From DASYKT01 sp963718105 (GTDB taxonomy: Bacteria; Acidobacteriota; Blastocatellia; Pyrinomonadales; Pyrinomonadaceae): a stretch of DNA of 64,000 nucleotides. Position 1 is the stretch's first letter. Every line of letters starts with the position of its first letter. The translations under genes and the position numbers were made by a program. Below are positions 25,421 to 35,085 of this stretch, in pieces. The notes under the pieces are model-generated. The model searched no databases. It was not told the origin of the DNA and was given only the letters and a program-made list of their open reading frames with translations. Location of the stretch: positions 1,736,001 through 1,800,000 of the forward strand of contig OY970352.1 of the NCBI GenBank assembly GCA_963718105.1. The letters are read 5' to 3'.

Positions 25421-25448
25421 AATAAGTCAATAAGTTAATTGACTTATT
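25421..25448. promoter_or_regulatory. candidate operator palindrome between SufR-like and doxX genes
   Basis: AATAAGTCAA (25421-25430) and TTGACTTATT (25439-25448) are exact inverted arms around an 8-nt spacer. The site lies 47 bp upstream of the regulator start and 78 bp upstream of the DoxX start, in the only divergent promoter space. TTGAC in the right arm could also form a -35 element. Confidence 0.65.
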
Positions 25449-25525
25449 AGTTTAATTGAAATATGATGCCGATATCAAAGATTTTTGAGCAGTATAAATA
25501 AGACTAAGCACGGAGGACTGTTTTT

Positions 25526-25924
25526 ATGAGTGAAGTTATTGACAATACAGCCATTAAGAGCGATGTAAGCTACCAGGCTTTTTTAATATTACGGTTGGGA
25601 TTTATCGTGGCACCGATAGTGGCCGGTTTGGATAAATTCCTGCATATTTTGACGGATTGGGATAAATATCTGCCGTCGGTGGTGAATAATGCGCTGGGCG
25701 GAAACGGCCATCAATTTATGCTGGTGGTGGGTGTGATAGAGATCATCGCCGGTATCGGCGTCTTGCTGAAGCCGAGAATATTTGCGTATGTAGTAGCGCT
25801 GTGGCTGGTGCTGATCATCGTCAACCTGCTGATGATACCGGGCTACTTTGACGTGGCTTTGCGCGATCTGGGACTGGCGCTGGGCGCTTTGGCCCTGGGC
25901 AGATTGAGCGAGAAATTTGCATAG
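25526..25924 (+). CDS. DoxX-like membrane protein
   Basis: 132 residues from ATG 25526, after CGGAGGA. Four membrane helices are visible: ILRLGFIVAPIVAGLDKFLH, FMLVVGVIEIIAGIGVLLK, YVVALWLVLIIVNLLMI, and LGLALGALALGRL. The opening (GFIVAPIVAGLDKF) and helix order match DoxX/DUF4149-like quinol-oxidase-associated proteins. Divergence from an Fe-S-type regulator suggests a redox- or iron-stress-responsive role (inference). Confidence 0.8.
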   Translation: MSEVIDNTAIKSDVSYQAFLILRLGFIVAPIVAGLDKFLHILTDWDKYLPSVVNNALGGNGHQFMLVVGVIEIIAGIGVLLKPRIFAYVVALWLVLIIVNLLMIPGYFDVALRDLGLALGALALGRLSEKFA

Positions 25925-25930
25925 CAGATA

Positions 25931-26046
25931 TGTAGCGCCGCCGTCCCGGCGGCAGTCGTGAGCGCGTCTCGCGCTCGCATTGCTGATAACGATGGGAACG
26001 GTGGGCAAGATGCCCACCGGACAGCCGGCGAGACGCCGGCGCTACA
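25931..26046. repeat. inverted repeat TGTAGCGCCG / CGGCGCTACA
   Basis: TGTAGCGCCG at 25931 is mirrored by CGGCGCTACA ending at 26046, with nested short pairs (GGGCAAGATGCCC-like, GAGCGCGTCTCGCGCTC). It fills the space between the converging DoxX and MATE genes. Confidence 0.65.
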
Positions 26047-26052
26047 ACTTGA

Positions 26053-27519
26053 TCAAGCCGCCGTATGATCGAGTTCGACTTTGATCGAGCGCCATTTGCC
26101 TTGCTGGAATCTGAGGAAGCTGAGCGCGCAGCGCGCCATGTGTCCGGCCAGGATAGCCAGCCAGATATGCATCGCCTGGAGGTCCGTCGTTTTTGAGACG
26201 ATAAAACAGATACCGAGCGGGATCACGACCTGTGAAATGATCGAAATATAAAGCGGGCCTTTGGTGTCGCCGGTGCCTTGCAGCCCGCCGGTATAGGCCA
26301 AAGCGGCGGAGATGAAAATTCCCGAAACGCTGAGCACGCGCAGCAGATTGGCGCCGATCTCGAGCACGGCCGGGTCTGTCATCCCGAAAATCCCCAGCAG
26401 TTGGGTGGGAAAAAAGAAGAAAAACAGGCCGATGAACACCGCGCCGGCGACGCCGATGCGTGCCGCGGTATGCACAGCGGCTTTGGCGCGATCGGGATTT
26501 CCCGCTCCGAGATTTTGCCCGGCCACGGCGGCCGAAGCTCCCATCAGCGCATTGGAACCCCACGTGACCAGCGAAAATAACTGGCTGTATGAAACGGCAT
26601 AGACGGCCTGGACAGCGGCGCTTTGCGCGACGTTTCCCATGAACCAGTACATCATCACACCGCCGATGTTCATCGCGATGCCCTGGAAACCGGCCGGCAG
26701 CCCGAACTTAAATAGCTGTTTGATGACTTTCCAATCGGGGGCGTAACCGCCCTTAGGAAAAGAAACCACCCAGCCGCCGCCGATCAAACGCCAGATGGAA
26801 TAAACGCCCACCAGCCCGGCGGCCAAACAGGTTCCCATGGCCGCGCCCGCGGTGCCGAAAGCGGGTATCGGGCCTAAGCCCCGGATCAGGATGATGTTAA
26901 AGAGCAGGTTCAGCACGGTTATGACCACGCCCAGCACCATCGGCGTACGGGCGTCGCCCGCCGAACGAAGCGCGCCGCTGAGCATAAAATAAACCATCAT
27001 GCCCGTGCTAAAGACGAACATTATTCGCAGAAACGGAAGCGCCTCGGCGATGACGGTCGCGTCCGAGCTGACCATCTGCAAAAGATACGGTGCGGAGAAA
27101 TAACCGACGGGCGCCAGAATGCCGAGCGACATCACGATAGCAGTCAAAAACCCCTGGTAAACAGCGCGATTGGCGCGTTCGTGGTCGCCCGCGCCGACGA
27201 AGCGGGCCACCAGCACGCTCATGCCGATAAAGACCGACGAGATAAAGACAATGACCAGGATGAAGATCTGAAAAGCCGCGCCGATGGCGGCGTTGGCCTG
27301 ATAACCGATCAGGTTGCCGACCATGATCTGATCGACCCAGCTCTGCACGCCGCTAAAAAGATTTGTGAAAATGGCCGGCCAGGCGATTCCCCACACCGCG
27401 GGGCCGAGCGGGCCTTCGATAATGGAACGGTCGTATTTTTTTTTGGCAGGGCCGGCCAGCGGTGCGTCCGGCAACACTTCTCCCTCAGGTAGAGATTCGA
27501 TTGATTCAGCTTCTTGCAT
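26053..27519 (-). CDS. MATE family efflux transporter
   Basis: 488 residues, 12 predicted membrane helices in two six-helix halves. The first half opens with GPLGPAVWGIAWPAIFTNLF and includes MVGNLIGYQANAAIGAAFQI. The second half has FGLPAGFQGIAMNIGGVMMY and ASAAVAGQNLGAGNPDRAKA, the conserved 'G.N.GAG....A' loop of the family. MATE proteins export cationic drugs or metabolites using Na+ or H+. The cytoplasmic N-terminus of about 30 residues is acidic. Neighbours do not suggest the substrate. Confidence 0.95.
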   Translation of the reverse strand: MQEAESIESLPEGEVLPDAPLAGPAKKKYDRSIIEGPLGPAVWGIAWPAIFTNLFSGVQSWVDQIMVGNLIGYQANAAIGAAFQIFILVIVFISSVFIGMSVLVARFVGAGDHERANRAVYQGFLTAIVMSLGILAPVGYFSAPYLLQMVSSDATVIAEALPFLRIMFVFSTGMMVYFMLSGALRSAGDARTPMVLGVVITVLNLLFNIILIRGLGPIPAFGTAGAAMGTCLAAGLVGVYSIWRLIGGGWVVSFPKGGYAPDWKVIKQLFKFGLPAGFQGIAMNIGGVMMYWFMGNVAQSAAVQAVYAVSYSQLFSLVTWGSNALMGASAAVAGQNLGAGNPDRAKAAVHTAARIGVAGAVFIGLFFFFFPTQLLGIFGMTDPAVLEIGANLLRVLSVSGIFISAALAYTGGLQGTGDTKGPLYISIISQVVIPLGICFIVSKTTDLQAMHIWLAILAGHMARCALSFLRFQQGKWRSIKVELDHTAA

Positions 27520-27647
27520 TAGTAATACGTAATACGAATTATACGTTATTTAGTTTTGCCGGCGCAGGTTTGGGCCATGAAATAATTCTAAGGGATATTA
27601 GGAGAAACAACTTTGAACCGATTGTGCGATGCCGGTGAGCTTTGCGA

Positions 27648-30600
27648 TTATGCCTCCGGTGTAAGATCCGTCTTTCCTGAGAGGATATCCTTCATGAAGT
27701 CCTCCAGCAGGCGAATTTCGATGAATTTAACTTCCGTTGGAATGGGAGGGTGTTTGGTCCACCAAAATCCGGTTTTGGTGACAAACAGTGAGACAATAGC
27801 CGGCTCCGGGAGCGTGCCTTCCCATAGCTTACCAGCCAGATATTTCCCATTCGCCTTCAAATACTCCGCTCTTCTTTCGACTTTTTGCAAATATCCTTCT
27901 TTAAAGGCACCATCCGTTTTCGTCGCACCAAAAATTGCCCTTTGCATCCGGCCCAGATCTTTAACGCTAAACGTGGGGTCGATTATTTTGGACTCAATAT
28001 TCAAAAAGACATTTACTTTCTTCAGGTAAACAAATACGTCGATATCTCCTATGTCGTTTATGGACTTATCGAGTTTATGCGGAAAAACGTCCGCTTTAAC
28101 ATATTCCGTATACCTGGCGGATATTTCCTGAATTTTTAAGGCCAGGTTATCTTCCATATCTTTATGGCCGGCCATAAGTACCTTTTTTACGGAGGGTGCG
28201 TATATGTCGGACGGAAGTTTGTTCTTTTCGGTGATACCCATCCAGATCTGCGAAGTTCTTTCGACGGAGTATGGCCCCCAGTAGTAACGGTCCCCGATCT
28301 TTATGAGCGGCCGTAGGTCGTATCGCATAAGCCGTTTATTATGCTCCCATACCGGCAGATCGGGTGCGGGAATGGGATCGTCTTTGATATGAAGCAGGGT
28401 TTCCGCGTTCAGAGTTAAAAATTCCAGGATAGAAGCAGTTTTGGCGGCATCACAGTCTTCTATTTCCGCCGAACAAATTTCAGCTATCACTGAACCAGCG
28501 GCAGAGTAATCGGTAGCGTCCGGCCGGTGGCTGAAGACCGCCCAAAGTTGGAGTACTTTCTGAACTCCGATGAAATGTTTTAAGCTAAATCCAAAGTCCG
28601 TTAAGAAGGCCTGATCCAGCTGGTTCAGGTAACTCTCAATCTCCAGATCGGAATCAACCGTGTCATTTTTATTGCCTATTACGCCAAGAGCGAGTTGGGC
28701 CTGTTCGTGGGAATACTCCCTTTCCATTTGGCCGATATCATGCTCTCGGTGAGAAATCATCACCAGGTAATCCCTGTTGATCTCTATATCGACCGGGTAT
28801 ATCTGATAATTGATAAGGTCGCTCGAATCATATACCTGCAATAAATGATCGACAAGAGCAAGCAGTTCTTTCAGTTGGCCTTCATAGAGTATATTTTTGC
28901 CATTCGGCTGCAGCTGCACGAACTTTTCGATCAAATACCGGTAATTGCGATGCGCTTGAAGAAATTCCTTTTCTTTTTGAGCGAAAACAACATTTCTCTC
29001 GTACTCGACCTGATGGCTTAAAGAGACCTTGAGCCGCTTTTTTGCGAACCAATGATTATGCGCCAACCCATTTAATCTTCCGAGCAGTAAAGGGATGCTA
29101 TTTTCCAGGTCAAATTCTTTTACCCGGCGATTTATTAATTCGACGATGGTATCTCTTAAACGGTTTAATTTTTCCTTTGCATCTTCAGCGGAATATTTTC
29201 CCGACTTGATCCCAAGGCCAAGGGCGGCTTTGGCTATTTCCTTGTTCGCCAACTTGTCTTCCTTGGCGGTGGGGAGCACTTTGTCCGCCAGATCAGGAAA
29301 AGAAACGTTTTTATCCACATTAAATAACTTGAATCGGACCGCTTCCTTTTTTTCCCCAGCGAGTTTGTCTTTGATCTTTTTCAGGGAAGGCTCATGGATA
29401 AGCCCGCCCAGTTGGTCGAGGACGTCGCTCAGCAGAGCTATTTGGAGAGACCTGTCGGTCGCATTTTGCAAGGCGTCAATTATCTTCTGATGGTCATAGA
29501 CGACCCGCACCCCGATACTCCCCGGGCCGGTGCGGGCGGAATCCATTTGCCAAAGATCCTCGCTGCCCGTCAGATGCTCAAGATGCTTAAATTTATCTGC
29601 TTTTCTCGAGATCAGGGTATTCGGGAAAAAAGTAATATGAACGAGCTTATCTTTTTTCGCCAGGTTTAGTTTTTTCAGCAGGTCCCGGTATGTTTCAAAG
29701 GCATCGAAAAGCGCGTGCATAAGCGGGTCGGCGATCGTATTTTCTTCAAACTCCATCAATTCGAGCGGGGCATTGATAAAGATATGCGTCGTCCCGAACC
29801 GCTGAGAAAAATAGTGCCTGAGAAAAGTTTTTGAATGTAAAAAGCATCCGGTCGGAGTGCGTCGTTCCGGTGCTATCAGCCAGCTTCTGGGGTGGCCGAG
29901 AAAATTTTTGCCGGGGAATTTTTCCCAAAACTCTCTCAGCCTGTTGTAACGAAAATCCGTGCCGGACTGAAAATCCAGCATTATCATGTTTGGTTCTACC
30001 GCGCCTTCTATCAAAACGCCGTCTGAATTTTTGAAGGTGGCAAAGTGATCGAGATGAGAATTGAGCGGTAAAGTGCGGTTGAATGCCCGTTCCTGCTGAA
30101 GGTAAGCGAAAAAATCACTGAGCTCATCGACGTCGTCTATTTCATCCACGATGGCTGCGAACTGGTCCAGGCTCATGCCTTCCATGGGAATGGACTCAAG
30201 AAATGTAATAGTTAATGTCGCTCCGGAGACAGGCGCCGGGATCACTATCAAAAAGAACGGCTCCAGCGCCTTTTCTTCCCGGGTAGAACGAAATCCGACC
30301 GCTCCGCCTTCAGCCAATAAGCCTAATTTGGAAGGTATTATTTTAATTGCCTCGCAGCTTTCGATCAATTTACTTTCTATCTCAGCTAAATGTTTCTCAA
30401 GATCGTTATCACTAAAGACTGGCGGAGTAACATATACCAGGAACAAATTGTCCTGGGAATGAATGGCGGTAAAAACGAGGTCGTTAAGCGGTTGAAGATC
30501 TTCGCCGACCGGGGCCGATAACGGGTAAACTTTCGATTTCTTAAATCTTTGGTAAATAAACCCCGCCAGCTCCATGCCGACCGAGATTTCCGGGGTTCTC

Positions 30601-31439
30601 CCGTCCTCGAGGTTCTTGACGATATCGGGATAGCAGCCCTGAAAGATCGAACCCCAGGTATCGTGCAATACGGCCAGCCACTGGCGAGGCATCACCGGGT
30701 AATATTTTCCGGCTTTTTTGATAAAGAGATAGCGGCAATTTTTAGTGCGATAGGTGCCGCTTATAAACTCTTTCATGGACGGTAGGGGGGCGGCCGCCGC
30801 TAATTCCTTTGTGTATAACTTCACGAGATCCTGATCAAAAAGACGCTCGGGAGTATATTGATCGATAAACTTAACTGCATTTGTCCAAAATTTCTTCGCC
30901 GGTGTGAATAGTTTTCCCGGCTCGATCTTTTTTAGCGCGCTGACCGGCGCCTGCGCCAGATTTTTCAACATATGATCCTGGGACTGCAAACAAAAAAGCA
31001 TTTCCCGCACCGGCGATCTCTGCAAGGTGTCGAAATATATTTCCTCGAACGGGAAGTGCGTAATTTCAAATGCATAGTAGAAATCATAAGGATTAGAGAG
31101 GTCGCTGCCATAAAATATCTTATAAAATTCGTCCTTAAAAAAATATTTTATTTCGCCCCAATCAGGTTCAGGAGTAAAATCTTCGATCGTTGTAAATGAC
31201 GGGATAAGCGGAAACAGCTGTTTGCAGAAATTCTCAAAATCCTGATAAGAATTTATTTTATTTTCCGATCCCAACTCGTTATGGACCGTCTCTAAAACCA
31301 CATATAAAAATTGCACTCTAAAGGGAGCGGCAATATTCGGAAGCCACAGGTTGAGGGTGAAAAAGGACTTGGCCAGATCCTCTAAGGAAAATTTCCGGAG
31401 AAAACTTTGAAGGCCTTGAATTTTTTTGTCGACCGCCAT
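27648..31439 (-). CDS. giant protein of unknown function with C-terminal PD-(D/E)XK-like nuclease motif
   Basis: 1,263 residues, the second largest gene here, with no signal peptide and no membrane helix, so it should be cytoplasmic. I recognise no family for residues 1-1120; they are mixed alpha/beta and charged, with a helical, coil-prone part near 750-900 (EDAKEKLNRLRDTIVELINR, EKEFLQAHRNYRYLIEKFVQ). Near the C-terminus GDIDVFVYLKKVNVFLNIES followed by Lys1151 gives D1132/D1134 ... E1149-x-K1151, preceded by a helix with MEDNLALKIQEI. That is the arrangement of PD-(D/E)XK nucleases. The gene is visibly AT-richer than its neighbours and sits alone between MATE and typA, which suggests horizontal acquisition. 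A single-gene defence role is an inference. Confidence 0.85.
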   Translation of the reverse strand: MAVDKKIQGLQSFLRKFSLEDLAKSFFTLNLWLPNIAAPFRVQFLYVVLETVHNELGSENKINSYQDFENFCKQLFPLIPSFTTIEDFTPEPDWGEIKYFFKDEFYKIFYGSDLSNPYDFYYAFEITHFPFEEIYFDTLQRSPVREMLFCLQSQDHMLKNLAQAPVSALKKIEPGKLFTPAKKFWTNAVKFIDQYTPERLFDQDLVKLYTKELAAAAPLPSMKEFISGTYRTKNCRYLFIKKAGKYYPVMPRQWLAVLHDTWGSIFQGCYPDIVKNLEDGRTPEISVGMELAGFIYQRFKKSKVYPLSAPVGEDLQPLNDLVFTAIHSQDNLFLVYVTPPVFSDNDLEKHLAEIESKLIESCEAIKIIPSKLGLLAEGGAVGFRSTREEKALEPFFLIVIPAPVSGATLTITFLESIPMEGMSLDQFAAIVDEIDDVDELSDFFAYLQQERAFNRTLPLNSHLDHFATFKNSDGVLIEGAVEPNMIMLDFQSGTDFRYNRLREFWEKFPGKNFLGHPRSWLIAPERRTPTGCFLHSKTFLRHYFSQRFGTTHIFINAPLELMEFEENTIADPLMHALFDAFETYRDLLKKLNLAKKDKLVHITFFPNTLISRKADKFKHLEHLTGSEDLWQMDSARTGPGSIGVRVVYDHQKIIDALQNATDRSLQIALLSDVLDQLGGLIHEPSLKKIKDKLAGEKKEAVRFKLFNVDKNVSFPDLADKVLPTAKEDKLANKEIAKAALGLGIKSGKYSAEDAKEKLNRLRDTIVELINRRVKEFDLENSIPLLLGRLNGLAHNHWFAKKRLKVSLSHQVEYERNVVFAQKEKEFLQAHRNYRYLIEKFVQLQPNGKNILYEGQLKELLALVDHLLQVYDSSDLINYQIYPVDIEINRDYLVMISHREHDIGQMEREYSHEQAQLALGVIGNKNDTVDSDLEIESYLNQLDQAFLTDFGFSLKHFIGVQKVLQLWAVFSHRPDATDYSAAGSVIAEICSAEIEDCDAAKTASILEFLTLNAETLLHIKDDPIPAPDLPVWEHNKRLMRYDLRPLIKIGDRYYWGPYSVERTSQIWMGITEKNKLPSDIYAPSVKKVLMAGHKDMEDNLALKIQEISARYTEYVKADVFPHKLDKSINDIGDIDVFVYLKKVNVFLNIESKIIDPTFSVKDLGRMQRAIFGATKTDGAFKEGYLQKVERRAEYLKANGKYLAGKLWEGTLPEPAIVSLFVTKTGFWWTKHPPIPTEVKFIEIRLLEDFMKDILSGKTDLTPEA

Positions 31440-31543
31440 TTTCTTTATTATAAAACTAAAGATAGCGCACGGAAATCTCGCCGTTCACGATCTATTATGA
31501 TGAACGCGGATAGTTTGCTAAGAACTTGCCTGCTTGATATTAA

Positions 31544-31571
31544 CACGCTCCATAACTGCCTGGTTTCCGCT
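31544..31571. repeat. degenerate single family A arm
   Basis: CACGCTCCATAACTGCCTGG matches the reverse arm of the RAYT-linked repeat but carries the CTGCCTGG variant also seen at 1153, 23871 and 38664. It is an unpaired copy. Confidence 0.6.
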
Positions 31572-31598
31572 GGAACCCGGTTTATGGTGCTACAATAA

Positions 31599-31624
31599 TA
31601 AAAAAGCCGTCTCAATGGACGGCT
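31599..31624 (-). terminator. rho-independent terminator of typA
   Basis: On the minus strand AGCCGTC pairs with GACGGCT (31605-31624) and a run of six T follows. It lies about 50 bp past the typA stop. A family C arm (GGATGCCCGCGCT) lies between. Confidence 0.8.
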
Positions 31625-31674
31625 GTTCTTTCGCGCAAAGCGCTTAATGCGGGCAGGATGCCCGCGCTTCATAG

Positions 31675-33483
31675 CTATTTCTTCGGACGTTCGTTGGCCT
31701 TTAAAACACGTTTTCTCAAGCGTATTGATTTAGGCGTTACTTCGACGAGTTCGTCGTCGGCGATGAACTCGAGCGCCTGTTCCAGAGAGAGGTCTTTGAC
31801 CGGCACGAGGCGCATGGCTTCGTCGGCGGAGGCGGCGCGCATGTTGGTCAATTTTTTCTCTTTGATGGCGTTGACGTCCAGGTCGACCGAGCGTGCGTTT
31901 TCGCCGACGATCATTCCTTCGTAGACCTTGATCTGCGGCTTGATAAAGAGTGAGCCGCGTTCCTGCAGATTATAAAGCGCGTAAGTTGTGGCTTCGCCCA
32001 TGCGGTCGCAAACGAGCGAACCGGTCGCGCGGCCTTTCATATCGCCCTGCCATTTGTCGAAGCGAAGAAAGATAGTATTGAGCAGCCCGGTGCCCTTTGT
32101 TTCCGTCAAAAACTCGCCGCGAAAACCAATCAGCCCGCGCGAAGGAATTTCATATTCCAGGCGGACACGGCCGGTGCCGTTATTGACCATCTTGGTCATC
32201 TGGCCTTTACGGCGGCCGAGCGCTTCGGTCACCACGCCGATAAATTCTTCGGGCACATCGATCACGACCTGTTCGATCGGTTCCTGCAGCTCGCCGTTCT
32301 CGCCGCGGCGGGTGATGACCTCAGGTTTGGAAACCTGCAGCTCGTAACCTTCGCGGCGCATCATTTCGATCAGGATTGCCAATTGCAATTCACCGCGGCC
32401 GGAAACCTTGAACTGGTCGGGCGAATCGGTATCCGTCACGCGGAGCGCGACGTTGCCGAGCAGTTCTTTCTGCAGGCGTTCGCCGATCTGGCGCGACGTG
32501 ACATATTTGCCATCGAGCCCGGAGAAGGGCGAATTATTCACACCGAAGATCATCGCGATGGTCGGTTCATCGACGTTGATTACCGGCAGCGGTTTCGGAT
32601 TATCAACGTCAGTGATGGTTTCGCCGATGTTGATATCTTCCATACCGGCCAGCGCGACCAGCTCGCCGACGCCCGCTGTTTCCTGCGTTTCGCGTTTCAG
32701 GCCTTCGAAAACATACAACTCTTTTACACGGGTCTTGACCGTCGATTTGTCGCGCTTGCTGACCAGCACTTCCTGATTCTTGCTGATCGTGCCGCTAAAA
32801 ATACGGCCGATCGCCAGCCGCCCGACATATTCGTTGTAATCGATATTTGCCACCAAAAGCTGCAGTGCGTCGTCACGCAGCGCTTTCGGCGCCGGGATGG
32901 TTTCAATGATCTGATCGAAGAGCGGTATTAAAGTTTTCGAATCGTCAGCCAGGGCTTTTTTCGCCACGCCTTCGCGCGAGATGGCGTAGAGAATGGGAAA
33001 CTCGATCTGTTGATCAGACGCGCCGAGATCGATAAAGAGGTCGTAGATCTCGTCCACCACTTCTTCGGCGCGCTGGTCATGGCGGTCGATCTTGTTGACC
33101 ACGGCGATGCAGGGAAGCTTTAGTTCGAGCGCTTTTCTCAAGACAAATCTGGTCTGCGGCAGACAGCCTTCGGCGGCGTCGACGAGCAGCACGATACCGT
33201 CAACCATCTTTAAGACGCGTTCGACTTCGCCGCCAAAATCGGCGTGGCCCGGCGTATCGAGAATGTTTATTTTGAAATCGCCATAGCGCACCGAAGTGTT
33301 CTTGGCCATGATGGTGATGCCGCGTTCGCGTTCGAGGTCCATTGAATCCATCACGCGTTCGACCACCGTTTCATTGTCACGGTAAGTTCCCGATTGTCTG
33401 AGCATGGCATCGACCAGCGTGGTCTTGCCATGGTCGACGTGAGCGATAATAGCGATATTACGTATATTTTTTGTTTCTATCAT
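31675..33483 (-). CDS. typA: ribosome-binding GTPase TypA/BipA
   Basis: 602 residues from ATG 33483 (MIETKNIRNIAIIAHVDHGK). The frame remains open to 33630, but the added 49 residues are repeat-derived and outside the family's normal length of about 605. The GTPase motifs are AHVDHGKT (G1), ERGITI (G2), DTPGHADFGG (G3) and NKID (G4). EF-G-like domains and the BipA-specific C-terminal domain (GRVRLEYEIPSRGLIGFRGE, DEAMRLVP, RLRKRVL) follow. It acts on the ribosome in assembly and stress or cold adaptation. Confidence 0.97.
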   Translation of the reverse strand: MIETKNIRNIAIIAHVDHGKTTLVDAMLRQSGTYRDNETVVERVMDSMDLERERGITIMAKNTSVRYGDFKINILDTPGHADFGGEVERVLKMVDGIVLLVDAAEGCLPQTRFVLRKALELKLPCIAVVNKIDRHDQRAEEVVDEIYDLFIDLGASDQQIEFPILYAISREGVAKKALADDSKTLIPLFDQIIETIPAPKALRDDALQLLVANIDYNEYVGRLAIGRIFSGTISKNQEVLVSKRDKSTVKTRVKELYVFEGLKRETQETAGVGELVALAGMEDINIGETITDVDNPKPLPVINVDEPTIAMIFGVNNSPFSGLDGKYVTSRQIGERLQKELLGNVALRVTDTDSPDQFKVSGRGELQLAILIEMMRREGYELQVSKPEVITRRGENGELQEPIEQVVIDVPEEFIGVVTEALGRRKGQMTKMVNNGTGRVRLEYEIPSRGLIGFRGEFLTETKGTGLLNTIFLRFDKWQGDMKGRATGSLVCDRMGEATTYALYNLQERGSLFIKPQIKVYEGMIVGENARSVDLDVNAIKEKKLTNMRAASADEAMRLVPVKDLSLEQALEFIADDELVEVTPKSIRLRKRVLKANERPKK

Positions 33484-33566
33484 TGATATAAATCCGTCAT
33501 TAAAAATAAACGATAATAATGACGGATTAAGGGAGGAAAGGCAAACCGGGCGGCGAGGCGGGGAAG

Positions 33567-33660
33567 GGAGCGCCGAATTTATTCGGCATAAACACACGGT
33601 TCGGACGCGATCAATCGGTACGAACGCCAAGGCGTTCGAGCCGAATAAATTCGGCGCGCC
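33567..33660. repeat. GGAGCGCCGAATT inverted repeat
   Basis: GGAGCGCCGAATTTATTCGG at 33567 is mirrored by CCGAATAAATTCGGCGCGCC ending at 33660. It lies between the typA upstream region and the serine hydrolase stop codon, and causes the false N-terminal extension of typA. Confidence 0.7.
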
Positions 33661-33677
33661 ATCTCGCTATGCCTATC

Positions 33678-35066
33678 CTAGTTCGTGCCGATCCAGGTGC
33701 GTATCCGGCGTGAAACCTCTTCGGCGCTCGGCTCGTCCATATTTGCCATTACGATGACGGTATAGACACCCTTTACGCGCGTGCTGAATGTGGCGTTGAC
33801 GCCCGGAGAGCCGCCGGCGATACCCAGCGGGCCGCCGATCATCCGCACGATAGGTTCCGGCGAATCTTTCATAGAGCGCGGCGCGGGCAGCTTGCCGGAC
33901 TCCAGAGCGTTGGCAAATCTGAGCATATCTTCCGCCGTGGAATAACCGCCGCCTGCCGAACTGCCGCGGGCCGGCTGCAGCGGGCGATTATTCATCCACT
34001 TGTCCGGAGTAATATTGCGCGTATAGCCTTCGGCGAGATTAGCGACCTTTCCGTCCTGTTCAAAAGATTCGGTGTCCGTCATCCCGGCGGGTTTAAAAAT
34101 GCGTTCGCGGACAAGATCATAGTAGCTTTTGCCTGAGGCCTTTTCTATGATCGCGCCCAGTACGATATAGCCGCCGTTTGAATAACGGCTCTTTGTTCCC
34201 GGCGCAAACAGCAAAGGTTTGGCGGCGAAAAACTGAAAGTAATCGTTTATCGCGCGGACCTTGCTTTTATCGGCGGCGTCAAATTCGGGCGTGAAAATAT
34301 CGCCGATGCCGGACTTCATGGCGATCAACTGTTCGATGGTGACTTTTTCCGCCGCCTCTTTATTCGGATAGTTTGGCAGATGCTTTCCGATCGTATCCTG
34401 CAGCGAAAGTTTTCCTTCATCGGCGAGCATTCCGATGGCGAGCTGCGTGAAGATCTTATTCTCCGAACCGATATTGAATTTTGTATCTACGCTGTTAAGT
34501 ATTTTCTTATCGCGGTCGGCAAAGCCGTAGGATTTTGCAAAAAGGGGCTTGCCGTCTTTGGCGATCATTACGACACCGGAAAATTTACCGGCCTCCGACT
34601 GTTTGGCAAGATAACCTTCGACGGCGGGGATAAGCTCGGCTTCGGTAAGGGCTTTTGGAACGTCGCCGGTGAGAGCGCTTTTATCCACAGGTTCGGCGTT
34701 AAACCCGGCGATGCGTTTTTCGCTGTCCTCGGTAAAACCCATCCGGATCTTTCTCGTTTCGCCGGCGGCGGTCTCGATCAGAAACTGAATATTTTCTTCG
34801 CCGGCATTTAATATCCGGACCAGTTTTGCTCCGGCCAGATCGGAGCGGATGCCGCGAAACCGCTCGATCCGCCGCTCAAGCGTCATGTCCGGGTTTGGCA
34901 TCATTGAACCGGTAATAAATTCTTTGAGCGCAGCATCGTCTTTTGAATTCAGCATCTGCAGAAACATTGCAGCTCGTTTTCCCGCCGGGGTCGAAGGGAA
35001 TTCAGTTTGCCCAAAAATGGGTAAAACACAGAATAAAAGTAAAAGGATCGCGTTTTTATATTTCAT
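33678..35066 (-). CDS. secreted serine hydrolase, beta-lactamase class C / esterase fold
   Basis: 462 residues with a signal peptide (MKYKNAILLLLFCVLPIFGQ). Residues about 20-130 form a separate N-terminal domain (AGKRAAMFLQMLNSKDDAAL) of the kind often found before this hydrolase in Acidobacteriota. The catalytic domain has the SxxK pair Ser201/Lys204 in GSENKIF and the YSN motif in SRYSNGGY. A degenerate third motif lies near the C-terminus. This family includes esterases, D-aminopeptidases and penicillin-binding-like enzymes; resistance activity cannot be inferred. AGGAACC precedes the ATG. Confidence 0.9.
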   Translation of the reverse strand: MKYKNAILLLLFCVLPIFGQTEFPSTPAGKRAAMFLQMLNSKDDAALKEFITGSMMPNPDMTLERRIERFRGIRSDLAGAKLVRILNAGEENIQFLIETAAGETRKIRMGFTEDSEKRIAGFNAEPVDKSALTGDVPKALTEAELIPAVEGYLAKQSEAGKFSGVVMIAKDGKPLFAKSYGFADRDKKILNSVDTKFNIGSENKIFTQLAIGMLADEGKLSLQDTIGKHLPNYPNKEAAEKVTIEQLIAMKSGIGDIFTPEFDAADKSKVRAINDYFQFFAAKPLLFAPGTKSRYSNGGYIVLGAIIEKASGKSYYDLVRERIFKPAGMTDTESFEQDGKVANLAEGYTRNITPDKWMNNRPLQPARGSSAGGGYSTAEDMLRFANALESGKLPAPRSMKDSPEPIVRMIGGPLGIAGGSPGVNATFSTRVKGVYTVIVMANMDEPSAEEVSRRIRTWIGTN

Positions 35067-35085
35067 ATGTGATGGTTCCTATCAT

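Noticed and set aside
33484..33630. Upstream extension of typA
   Set aside because: It adds 49 residues of repeat-derived sequence before a start that already gives the normal BipA length and N-terminus.
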